From JBBDQZ01 sp040905705 (GTDB lineage: Bacteria > Bacteroidota > Rhodothermia > Balneolales > Natronogracilivirgulaceae): 36,447 nt of DNA. The stretch is from positions 1-36,447 of the forward strand of contig JBBDQZ010000034.1 of the NCBI GenBank assembly GCA_040905705.1, written 5' to 3'. Made by a program: the position numbers and the translations under genes. This document shows positions 24,973 to 33,197 of the stretch, piece by piece (positions within the stretch are counted from its first letter, which is position 1; every line of letters begins with the position of its first letter). Below the pieces are notes generated by a model. The model did no database searches, was not told the DNA's origin, and saw only the letters and a list, made by a program, of their open reading frames with translations.

Positions 24973-25380
24973 TCAGTTCGCTGCCGCAATAGCCTTGTCC
25001 AGTTCGGCTGCAATCACATCCGGATCGGTTTCAGCCACACTGAACCAGTATTGCTCCTCTCCACTGAATAACAGCAATGTGGATTGGCGTGGAGCCCGGA
25101 AATGTCTTACCCATTCTTTATTATTGTCAAAATTAACTTCCATAATATGGAAAGTTTTTTCCGGATGGTCTTGCCGGTACTGCTCCAGAATTTCCTGTTG
25201 TCTGGCACAAGTCGGACACCAGTCGGCAAAGACATCTACAAGGATTACTTCACCGGCTTCCTGAAGTTCTTTGAATCGTTCCTCCGTGAAAGGCTCTTTT
25301 TCCAATTCTGCGTTTCCTGTCGCCAAAACAGTTGAAACCAGTAATAGCGGTACTAAAAGGGCAAAGACAATTTGTTTCAT
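24973..25380 (-). CDS. Exported thioredoxin-like protein
   Basis: A 135-residue thioredoxin-fold protein with signal peptide (KQIVFALLVPLLLVSTVLATG). The active site is FADWCPTC, followed by ARQQEILEQYRQDHPEKTF and the strand FHIMEVNFDNNKEW. The cis-proline position is in APRQSTLLLF. It resembles the gamma domain of DsbD and the thioredoxins encoded beside ccdA in many Bacteroidota. It is first of the four-gene operon, with AAGG upstream of its start and a perfect 10-bp palindrome, GGTAATTACC (25381-25390), directly before the ATG. The likely electron donor is the CcdA protein encoded next to it. Confidence 0.9.
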   Translation of the reverse strand: MKQIVFALLVPLLLVSTVLATGNAELEKEPFTEERFKELQEAGEVILVDVFADWCPTCARQQEILEQYRQDHPEKTFHIMEVNFDNNKEWVRHFRAPRQSTLLLFSGEEQYWFSVAETDPDVIAAELDKAIAAAN

Positions 25381-25873
25381 GGTAATTACCTTGGTTTTAT
25401 TAATAGCTTGGTTTCAAGCCTTGTGAACAGGCCTGATTTTAATACTAAGACGAACGAAATCGTTAATTGATTGCAAAGCTCGAAAAATATTTTGTGGTTC
25501 TTTCCAATAATTGTTTATCCGTACGGTACCGAACTGTACTGTACCATGGCATGGGTTTTATATACGGGATGAATACTTTGATATGAATACTTTATCAATC
25601 AATATCATGAAATATACATGACTGGGCATTCGCCGTAACACACAGGCGTATGATTAAAATCTTTCATAGTATTTCGTTGGTGCGTTTCATTGAGCATCTG
25701 ACTATATACATCTGAAAAATTTAAACAGATGAAAGGTAGTCATGCTTTTTCAACGGGATTTTTTATACGATCTGCATTGGTGAATATATTTTCTTTATTA
25801 TTACATTTGTGATAACGATTTTGTAATTACCATATAAGCCTCGTACCAAAACCATAGCAAGTCAATATTCCGG
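25381..25873. other. 493-bp divergent intergenic region with several short repeats, no gene seen
   Basis: It separates the thioredoxin operon (minus) from a Gfo/Idh/MocA gene (plus) and is A+T rich. I see a small hairpin, GCTTG/CAAGC (25406-25419), a direct repeat GTACGGTACC (25521-25530) and GTACTGTACC (25536-25545), and a near-repeat of ATGAATACTTT (around 25569 and 25584). No ORF has a family match. The operator-like repeats may serve autoregulation by the ECF sigma factor or a separate regulator, but I cannot assign a promoter. Confidence 0.45.
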
Positions 25874-27079
25874 ATGAAGGAATCCCCTAAAAAAAGGAAT
25901 GAGACAAACTCCCGGCCGGAGCTTTTAGATAACGTGCCAAAGATCATTCATGACTCCGAAGTCCGATGGGGTGTTATCGGTGCGGGCGATGTCTGCCGGA
26001 AAAAAAGTGCACCGGCGATGAACAAGATCCCGCGTTCGCGCATGGTCGCCGTAATGCGTCGCAACGGTGAGAAGGCACGGGAATACGCAATGGCTCACAA
26101 TGTACCAAACTGGTACGATGATGCCGACAAGCTGTTGGCCGATCCGGAGGTAAATACCGTCTATATTGCCACGCCTCCTGATGCTCACCTTGAACTGACC
26201 CGCAAAGCGGCTGCAGCCGGTAAACCGGTCTATGTCGAAAAGCCGATGGCCCGCACACACCGGGAGTGTATGGAAATGATCGAAGTGTGTAAACAGGCGG
26301 GGGTGCCTCTTTTTGTAGCTTATTACCGCCGGATGCTTCCGAATTACCGGAAAATTATGGAGCTGGTGGAGAACGATACGATCGGCGAGGTTCGACATGT
26401 GCAGATTCGGTTAAATAAAGCGGTGAATCCGGATGTTGATACGGATCCAGGGAACTGGCGTGTGGACCCTGATCAGGCCGGGGGCGGGTACTTTTACGAT
26501 CTGGCCTCTCATCAGCTCGATTTTTTAGACTATTTACTGGGTTCGATTGTTGAAACACGAGGTTTTTCGGCCAATCAGGCCGGGTTGTACAAAGCCGAGG
26601 ATATTGTCACCGGATCGTTCCGGTTCGAAAGCGGCGTGTTGGGGACAGGAAGCTGGTGTTTCACCTCCGGCCGGAGATCCGAGGTGGATGAAATCGTAAT
26701 CACGGGTAGCAGAGGAGAGATCTCGTATCCTACTTTCGAAGGGTATCATGTGGATCTTGCGGTTGACGGGTATATGGAAAAACGGATGATCGACGAACTG
26801 GATAAAGACGGTGACCGGGAAAAGGCCAGTGAGACTTCGAAGCGCGGTTCTGCCGGGAAAATAGCTCACTACCGGGATGCTGAAGGAAGGGAGCCGCTTC
26901 GATTCCGGTTCGAAATACCCGAGCATATTCAACAGCCGCTGATTGAGACCATTGTGGGGCAGTTGTTGGGAGAAAAAGAGGGTGATGGCAGGAGTGTCAT
27001 TTGTCCGAGTACCGGTGTCACCGCCGCGCGGACCAACCTGGTGATGGAACAATTGTGTAACGCTGAAAACCTTATATAA
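25874..27079 (+). CDS. Gfo/Idh/MocA family NAD(P)-dependent oxidoreductase
   Basis: A 401-residue cytoplasmic dehydrogenase of the glucose-fructose oxidoreductase/inositol dehydrogenase family. The Rossmann motif is WGVIGAGDVCRKKSAPA, followed by NTVYIATPPDAHLELTRKA and the catalytic-site VEKPMA (EKP). The C-terminal domain begins QIRLNKAVNPDVDTD and GGGYFYDLASHQLDFLDYLLG, where the His is the usual second catalytic residue. An internal acidic-basic segment (DKDGDREKASETSKRGSAGK) is an insertion typical of nothing I recognise. It is transcribed alone. Substrate is probably a sugar or cyclitol but cannot be told from the sequence. Confidence 0.9.
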   Translation: MKESPKKRNETNSRPELLDNVPKIIHDSEVRWGVIGAGDVCRKKSAPAMNKIPRSRMVAVMRRNGEKAREYAMAHNVPNWYDDADKLLADPEVNTVYIATPPDAHLELTRKAAAAGKPVYVEKPMARTHRECMEMIEVCKQAGVPLFVAYYRRMLPNYRKIMELVENDTIGEVRHVQIRLNKAVNPDVDTDPGNWRVDPDQAGGGYFYDLASHQLDFLDYLLGSIVETRGFSANQAGLYKAEDIVTGSFRFESGVLGTGSWCFTSGRRSEVDEIVITGSRGEISYPTFEGYHVDLAVDGYMEKRMIDELDKDGDREKASETSKRGSAGKIAHYRDAEGREPLRFRFEIPEHIQQPLIETIVGQLLGEKEGDGRSVICPSTGVTAARTNLVMEQLCNAENLI

Positions 27080-27354
27080 CAAGGTCAATATCAGGGTTAG
27101 CGAAATGTTTATATTTTTGAATAACGTATACAGATAGAGTAAGCACGCTTCCTTAGCGTATTTGCGAAGAAAGATAAACCGGCAAAGACAAGCCCGTCAG
27201 TGCATATTTAAAATATTTGTGTCCGCAAAAAAAATATAAACAGTACGCTTTTTTATTTCTTAATAGTGTTACATTACGACATGATATTTAGGTATTCCCG
27301 TACCTGTAGTTTGGTTTTTCAACTATCTGACCTCTACCATTAAATAATATTGTT

Positions 27355-30300
27355 ATGAAAAATTCAGCAATCCATAAAAATAAGGGGATTCATAGCAGTT
27401 ATTTTCGTAAAAGTATTCCTCTGCTTTGTCTTTTGTTAATGTCGACGGGATTGTCCGCCCAGACGCTTACGCTGGAATCTTCACAACCTGCCCACATGAG
27501 TGACGGTGTTGAGCTTAATACCACGATCAGTTTCACTTTCAACGAAGCATTGGATATTTCCACACTTCTTGAAGATGGTATCAGCAATTACATCCTTGTG
27601 CGACCGGATACGGCCGTTGTAGTGGATTCGGTTTACTATTCCGGCGATCATAAAACGATATATCTTGATGTCGTACACAATCAGGATATCGATTTTGCCT
27701 GGACTTTTGTCGGCCTTCAGAGTGCCGAAGGCGATTGGCTGGATCGTTTTCAGGTGGTAAATTATACGACCGCTCCTGCTATCTCTAACATCACTATAGA
27801 TGGCCATCTTGATTTTGTGGAGCGACCGATTATGTTGGGAAAATCATTACCTGACGATGACCTGGATGACATGTCGGATGAGCTTACATTCATGAATAAA
27901 CAGGTATTAACCAACAGCTCCTCCGACATGTTCAGTTCTCACTCGAAATCGTTGCCGGTGTACCAGGAGGAAGGCATATCCAAACTGATCACTTCCAGTC
28001 TTGAGGAAATGGAAGATGATTCGATCTCCTGGGGACACGCTATGGTTTGGCTGCTGGATAATCTGGACTTTATGGAAGAAGATGAATCTGACGGCCCTAT
28101 GAATGAGCTCATCAATATCGGTGTGGCCGATCCGGAGACCGGTGACTATCTGATCGAAAATGTACGTGCCGGGGAGTATTATTTGTTAGCCATTGTTATC
28201 CATCCGAATTCCGATTTTGATGTATTTGGATTCGGCTTTTTTGAAGACGAGTTTGGAAACCCTGCCAAGGTGACCGTCGATGAAACCGGTTTGACAAATA
28301 CCGATATTACCGTCTACGGTTTTTCCGGTGAATTGGACCCGATCGATGCCGGCGAAGCGATTGTTCTGGCCGATGATGTAATGTCCGGTTTCCCGGATGC
28401 ACGGACGGTATACATTTGGGGAGAAGACTCGGGCCTTGATGATTTCACCGACCAACCGGATGAGTTTATTGAAGCGGTACCCTCGGGAAAAAGTTATTTC
28501 TGGGAAGTGATATATCTAAGCGATACCGACTCAATGATATACCTGACCCAGGTTGCGGGGTCATCCGCCTGGCTGGCAGAATCCATACATATTTCGGAAT
28601 TCCCCCCGGAGGAGCTGCCTCCGATACCTCTGCAGGAGTTATTGACGATTCCCGATCCGTTTATTTCCAGCCAGGAAGCACTGGATGTTGCACGTCTTAA
28701 TGGGGTGGACAGTCTACTGGCTTTAACCGATCAGGATTCCTGGGTGGGTATCGATTATGAAATGGGAGGTTTTTATTTCGAACATCCTGATATACTGGAT
28801 GAGGAATCTCCTGTTTTCTGGAGTGTGAATTTCGATTCCTACGTGTGGGACCATGAACAGAATGTTGGCCGGGAAACGGAAGCTTATATACTGATTGATG
28901 CGCAGAGTGGCGACCTGCTCGGCAGACGCATTGAATCATATGAGGACGACCCTACGCCGACGCCTCAAAACACGCTGCAGTTAATCGACAGCGATCCCCC
29001 CGATCACTCCGCCCAGGTGAATACAGAGGCCCAGGTCTCATTTATTTTTAACGATACACTGAACTTTGATACCGTCGCACCTTATTCCCTGGGCCAACAG
29101 TTCTTTGTACTGCCTCATAACAGCCTGGAAATCAATGACATGTGGCTTAATGAAGACCAGACTACCGTGAGTTACGATGTTGTCCAGGAGGAGGCTACCG
29201 ACTATACCTGGGTCTTCCTGGGTACACAAAGTATCCACGGGGCCATACTGGCAGATGCATCGATTGTTAACTACACTACGCAGTCGGAGTACTCACCCCA
29301 TACCGTAAGCGGGAGCCTGACTGCTTATGATATTCCCGATTATAGCCCGGGAGGCTGGATGCGTGATGACTATCAGTTTGATCCTTACGGGCCACAGTAT
29401 CGGACTATAATCACACTGATGGAACACACGGAATTTCTGACGGGGACAAGCGACGATTTTCTGGATGGTATGGTATATGCCGGTACCATCCAGGATGAGT
29501 TTGGAAACTTCCAAATCTCCAACGTGCGAAACGGCGACTACTACCTTGCCGCTTTTGTACTGAACTATGAGTGGGGTTATCCCCATCCGGTTGGATTGGG
29601 ATATTACCGTAATCAGGACAACGAACCCATTCCTATTTCGATTCAGGACGGAAGTCTCTCTGACATCCACCTGGACATTCATTCCATTGATCAACCGGTT
29701 GAACCGGAAAATGCGGTGGATGCCATTGAAGCATTTACGGTTGCCCTGGACTCGATCTCCATCGTATATCCGGATGCAAGGCCACTGATTATAACCGGAG
29801 AGGATGCCGGTATGTATATTGTGGATGAACCATCCATGGAGATGCAGAGCAGCATCCAGGAAAGCTACGCTGGCCTCCCCAGCGGCATGAGCTCGTCATG
29901 GGAAATTATTTTTGTCGAGGATTCTGAGGAGAAAATATACGTTGCTAATATGATGGGTGCGGAGATTGATGAAATTTACATCATGAATTTTTCGGATATC
30001 CCTCCCCATGAATTGCCTCCGATTCCTATCTCCGATATAGCATCTCTTCCCGAGACGTTTATCTCCAGCCAGAGTGCATTGTCGGTAGCCCTTGAAAATG
30101 GCCTGGACAGTCTGATGAATGAAATTGATCCGTATTCCTGGGTTGAAGTCGAGTATGAATTAGGGGGCTTTTATTTCGAATATCCCGATATACTGGATGA
30201 GGAATCCCCTGTTTTCTGGGATGTCGCGTTTGAAAACCACTGGTGGGATGATGAAGCCCAGGAAGGCTGGACGACCGAAGCTCACTTTCTGATTGATGCT

Positions 30301-31212
30301 GAAACCGGTGATTTTCTTGGTTTGAGTATCAACACCTACAGTGGTGCCGGTGAGCTTGTGGATTTTCAGGATATCTTTCCGATGCTGGAAGCGAGTATGG
30401 CAGATGTCAATGAAAATGCCTTGTTTATCCAGGCCTGGGGTCATGAGGAGTTCCATCTGCCAAATTATCCACACGGCACCAGCCATGAGTGGATGTTCAT
30501 CTGGTTCGATCCGGACCTTGAGCAGGTCTATATGTACGAGACCGAAGGCATGGAGATAACCGAATTCTCAAGCTTTCCTTTCAGTGAAGTACCAGAAGAG
30601 GAGCGTCCGCCTGTTGAGCTCATCAAACCTGTTACAGATGTTACGCTCAGTTCTGCGGCAGCTTTGGATATTGCCATGGATAACGGATTGTCTGATGCAC
30701 TGGATGACTTACCGGAGGAAGCTTACACATGGATAGATTATGCCCTCCACCGTTTTTATTTCAGCTATCCAGAGCTGTTGGATGAAGATTCCAATCCTGT
30801 CTGGGAATTCGACCTGAAAGCCTATGTTTTTGATGAGTTCTCTGAACCGATAGACAGTTTACAAATTGTTTACCTGGTAGACGCTGTAAACGGTGATTAC
30901 CTGGGATCCAGAACAGGAACCACTATTGACCAGGTGGAAGACGTTCCAGCGAGGATTGCACTGCACCAGAATTATCCCAATCCGTTCAATCCCGTTACCA
31001 ATATTAGCTGGGAACTGGATGCCGAGCGGCATGTGTCCCTTACCGTGTTCGATTTGTTGGGACGAAAAGTGGCCACACTGGCTGACGAACCCTATCCGGT
31101 GGGCGTTCATACCCTTACTTTTGACGCTTCGAGGCTTGCAAGTGGTGTATACATTTACAGGCTGGATACGGGCGGTGTTATAATGAACAGAAAAATGACG
31201 GTCGTGAAGTAA
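27355..31212 (+). CDS. Giant secreted repeat protein with Ig-like and PepSY-like modules and sorting domain
   Basis: A 1285-residue exported protein. A signal peptide (residues about 1-36, ending TGLSAQ) is followed by two copies of a module of about 466 residues. Each starts with an SbsA/Big-like Ig domain (SQPAHMSDGVELNTTISF and DPPDHSAQVNTEAQVSFIF), then a regulatory beta-sandwich (ENVRAGEYYLLAIV and SNVRNGDYYLAAFV), and a PepSY-like segment (FISSQEALDVARLNG to LIDAQSGDLLG). A third, partial PepSY-like segment (TLSSAAALDIAMDNG to LVDAVNGDYLG) precedes the sorting domain (NYPNPFNPVTNISW to KMTVVK). The copies have diverged clearly, in contrast to the CHRD gene. PepSY modules elsewhere bind or inhibit peptidases; that role here is speculative. 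A strong terminator follows. Confidence 0.88.
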   Translation: MKNSAIHKNKGIHSSYFRKSIPLLCLLLMSTGLSAQTLTLESSQPAHMSDGVELNTTISFTFNEALDISTLLEDGISNYILVRPDTAVVVDSVYYSGDHKTIYLDVVHNQDIDFAWTFVGLQSAEGDWLDRFQVVNYTTAPAISNITIDGHLDFVERPIMLGKSLPDDDLDDMSDELTFMNKQVLTNSSSDMFSSHSKSLPVYQEEGISKLITSSLEEMEDDSISWGHAMVWLLDNLDFMEEDESDGPMNELINIGVADPETGDYLIENVRAGEYYLLAIVIHPNSDFDVFGFGFFEDEFGNPAKVTVDETGLTNTDITVYGFSGELDPIDAGEAIVLADDVMSGFPDARTVYIWGEDSGLDDFTDQPDEFIEAVPSGKSYFWEVIYLSDTDSMIYLTQVAGSSAWLAESIHISEFPPEELPPIPLQELLTIPDPFISSQEALDVARLNGVDSLLALTDQDSWVGIDYEMGGFYFEHPDILDEESPVFWSVNFDSYVWDHEQNVGRETEAYILIDAQSGDLLGRRIESYEDDPTPTPQNTLQLIDSDPPDHSAQVNTEAQVSFIFNDTLNFDTVAPYSLGQQFFVLPHNSLEINDMWLNEDQTTVSYDVVQEEATDYTWVFLGTQSIHGAILADASIVNYTTQSEYSPHTVSGSLTAYDIPDYSPGGWMRDDYQFDPYGPQYRTIITLMEHTEFLTGTSDDFLDGMVYAGTIQDEFGNFQISNVRNGDYYLAAFVLNYEWGYPHPVGLGYYRNQDNEPIPISIQDGSLSDIHLDIHSIDQPVEPENAVDAIEAFTVALDSISIVYPDARPLIITGEDAGMYIVDEPSMEMQSSIQESYAGLPSGMSSSWEIIFVEDSEEKIYVANMMGAEIDEIYIMNFSDIPPHELPPIPISDIASLPETFISSQSALSVALENGLDSLMNEIDPYSWVEVEYELGGFYFEYPDILDEESPVFWDVAFENHWWDDEAQEGWTTEAHFLIDAETGDFLGLSINTYSGAGELVDFQDIFPMLEASMADVNENALFIQAWGHEEFHLPNYPHGTSHEWMFIWFDPDLEQVYMYETEGMEITEFSSFPFSEVPEEERPPVELIKPVTDVTLSSAAALDIAMDNGLSDALDDLPEEAYTWIDYALHRFYFSYPELLDEDSNPVWEFDLKAYVFDEFSEPIDSLQIVYLVDAVNGDYLGSRTGTTIDQVEDVPARIALHQNYPNPFNPVTNISWELDAERHVSLTVFDLLGRKVATLADEPYPVGVHTLTFDASRLASGVYIYRLDTGGVIMNRKMTVVK

Positions 31213-31235
31213 GTCCGGTTTTCTTTAACAGTATT

Positions 31236-31262
31236 CCTGGCCGGTATTCCGGCCAGGTTTTT
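31236..31262 (+). terminator. Intrinsic terminator of the giant repeat-protein gene
   Basis: A perfect 9-bp G+C-rich stem, CCTGGCCGG (31236-31244) and CCGGCCAGG (31249-31257), with a TATT loop, is followed by five T bases. It lies 24 bases after the upstream stop codon and its T-run touches the stop codon of the convergent helicase gene. Confidence 0.9.
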
Positions 31263-32868
31263 AATCTGTTTTACGACGGCGTTTTGACATGTCCCTGCTC
31301 TGGCCGTTTTTGATGAACGGAGCATAAAACGGTTCCGGCTTGTCTGCTTTTTTTGATTTCCTTTTTTTCGCTTTTTTGAACTTCTTATCAAAATTACGGC
31401 CAGTACCATTGTCGGTTTTTTCATAATGCCTGCCCGTTTTTCTGAACGGCTTTTTTCCCGGCCGTTCCGGCCTTCCGGTTTCATCTTCACGCTCCGTAAC
31501 GGGAGATGTTGCACCCTTTGCCGTGGGATTTTTACCCGCCTCCCTCATTTTGAGCAAGGCGGCAGCCACTTCAATAGGTGCGTATTGCTCGGATGCGATC
31601 GCTTCAATTTGTTCGATATAAGGCCGCAAGCCACCCGATTCAAGTATTTTCTTTACATCCTCCAGCAAGGCACCGCGCTGGGAGGTCTCAACATCCTTGA
31701 TTGACGGCAGCGGGATGGTTTCGATCCGGGTGTTGAGCTTGTTTTCGATGTAGCGGATACTCCTGCTCTTACGGCCGGATGTAAAAGTGTAGGCTACCCC
31801 TGTTTTTCCAGCCCGTCCGGTACGGCCAATCCGGTGCACATAGTATTCAGGATCCATCGGGATATCGTAGTTGAAGACGACATCCACATCATCCACATCA
31901 AGGCCGCGTGCGGCGACATCAGTGGCAACCAGCACTTCGATTCGCCGCTGACGGAATTTCTTCATCACCTTGTCGCGCACCCCCTGGCTCATATCCCCAT
32001 GCAAGGCATCCGCCGAATAGCCGCGCGCCTGCATCTCGCTGATCAGGGTGTCGCAAGCTCGTTTGGTGTTACAGAAAATAAGCGAGAGGCTGTAATTATT
32101 CACATCCAGCAACCGGCAGATTCCTTCGGTTCGCATGGAGTCGCGTGCCTCAACGATATATTGCCGGATGCCATCGGCTGAAGGAGCTTTTCCTTTTACG
32201 GAGATCATCTCCGGATTATGGAAAAACCGGTTCATGATCTTTTTGATTTCCGTTGACATGGTAGCCGAGAACATGACGGTTTGTTTGGGGGTGTCTTCAG
32301 AAGAAAAACTCAGTATCTGCTCTATATCCTCCCGGAAGCCCATATTAAGCATTTCATCCGCCTCGTCAAGCACGACAATTTTCAGTTTGTCTAATTTGAG
32401 GGTTTTGCGTTTCAGGTGGTCAATCACTCGACCGGGAGTACCGACTACGATTTGTGCGCCGTCCCGGATCTGTTTAATCTGACGCTGAATCGGTTGCCCG
32501 CCATAAACCGGTGTCACATTGACCCCGCCCATGTATTTTGAAAGTTTGATAAATTCGCCGGTGACCTGGACGGCCAGTTCGCGGGTCGGACACATTACGA
32601 TAACCTGCACATGTTTTGCGCTGAGATCGATCCGTTGCAGGATCGGTATGGCGAACGCGGCGGTTTTCCCGGTTCCGGTCTGTGCTTGTCCGGCCACATC
32701 CCGCCCCTCCAGAATTTTTGGAATGGCGCAGGATTGAATTTTTGTAGGGGCTTCGAATCCCATTTCCTGAATGGCTTTGAAAATGGGCGTACTGATGCCG
32801 AGATCAGTAAATGGATTTGTATTCACAATAGTTCTGTTAGATTCTAATCTTCTCGCCGTGTTTTGCAC
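31261..32868 (-). CDS. DEAD-box ATP-dependent RNA helicase
   Basis: A 535-residue DEAD-box helicase, likely acting in ribosome biogenesis, RNA decay or cold adaptation. All core motifs are present: the Q-motif region FEAPTKIQSCAIP, AQTGTGKT, PTRELA, TPGRVID, VLDEADEML, SATMS, then the second RecA domain with LIFCNTKRACD, VATDVAARGLDVDDVD and HRIGRTGRAGK. A basic Lys/Arg-rich tail (about 430-535) is typical of DeaD/CsdA and RhlE-like proteins for RNA binding. The start at 32868 is GTG; a GTG at 32826 (reading NTNPFTDLGIS) is an alternative and fits the usual N-terminus better. It converges with the repeat-protein gene. Confidence 0.92.
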   Translation of the reverse strand: MQNTARRLESNRTIVNTNPFTDLGISTPIFKAIQEMGFEAPTKIQSCAIPKILEGRDVAGQAQTGTGKTAAFAIPILQRIDLSAKHVQVIVMCPTRELAVQVTGEFIKLSKYMGGVNVTPVYGGQPIQRQIKQIRDGAQIVVGTPGRVIDHLKRKTLKLDKLKIVVLDEADEMLNMGFREDIEQILSFSSEDTPKQTVMFSATMSTEIKKIMNRFFHNPEMISVKGKAPSADGIRQYIVEARDSMRTEGICRLLDVNNYSLSLIFCNTKRACDTLISEMQARGYSADALHGDMSQGVRDKVMKKFRQRRIEVLVATDVAARGLDVDDVDVVFNYDIPMDPEYYVHRIGRTGRAGKTGVAYTFTSGRKSRSIRYIENKLNTRIETIPLPSIKDVETSQRGALLEDVKKILESGGLRPYIEQIEAIASEQYAPIEVAAALLKMREAGKNPTAKGATSPVTEREDETGRPERPGKKPFRKTGRHYEKTDNGTGRNFDKKFKKAKKRKSKKADKPEPFYAPFIKNGQSRDMSKRRRKTD

Positions 32869-33197
32869 GGGCGATCATTCCCGCATTTCGGGAACTCAAC
32901 TTCTCCCTCAACCGTATTGCCATTTTGTACTCTTCAACTGTGAGAGGGACGATATGAGCAATCTTGCTATTCAAGGAAGGCTTGTTATACAACTTTGTAT
33001 AACGTGATAATCAAGATACGGATAATTGACGGAGGTTCACAGAATTTTTTCGGGCCGTTCAGGTATCCAAAAAAAGCTGGAAGAAAGAGATTGAGCACGA
33101 ATCCTGCGACCTGCTTGTTTGCATATGTTTTTATATCTTTGACGATCATCATATAATCAAAGTGTTGCATTCATTATAAAAACCGGGCCATGTTAAA
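32869..33197. other. 329-bp divergent intergenic region (helicase leader and oxidoreductase upstream)
   Basis: It separates the minus-strand helicase from a plus-strand Tat-exported oxidoreductase. The helicase-proximal 130 bases are pyrimidine rich and could be a 5' leader, as cold-inducible helicase genes often have long leaders, though I see no definite structure. A 20-bp dyad (32984-33003) is described separately. I find no gene here. Confidence 0.45.
32984..33003. promoter_or_regulatory. Perfect 20-bp dyad, operator-like
   Basis: GTTATACAACTTTGTATAAC has 9-bp arms, GTTATACAA and TTGTATAAC, around a 2-base centre. The even symmetry suits a homodimeric helix-turn-helix regulator. It sits 116 bases upstream of the helicase start and 194 bases upstream of the oxidoreductase start, so either promoter could be controlled. 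Confidence 0.5.
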
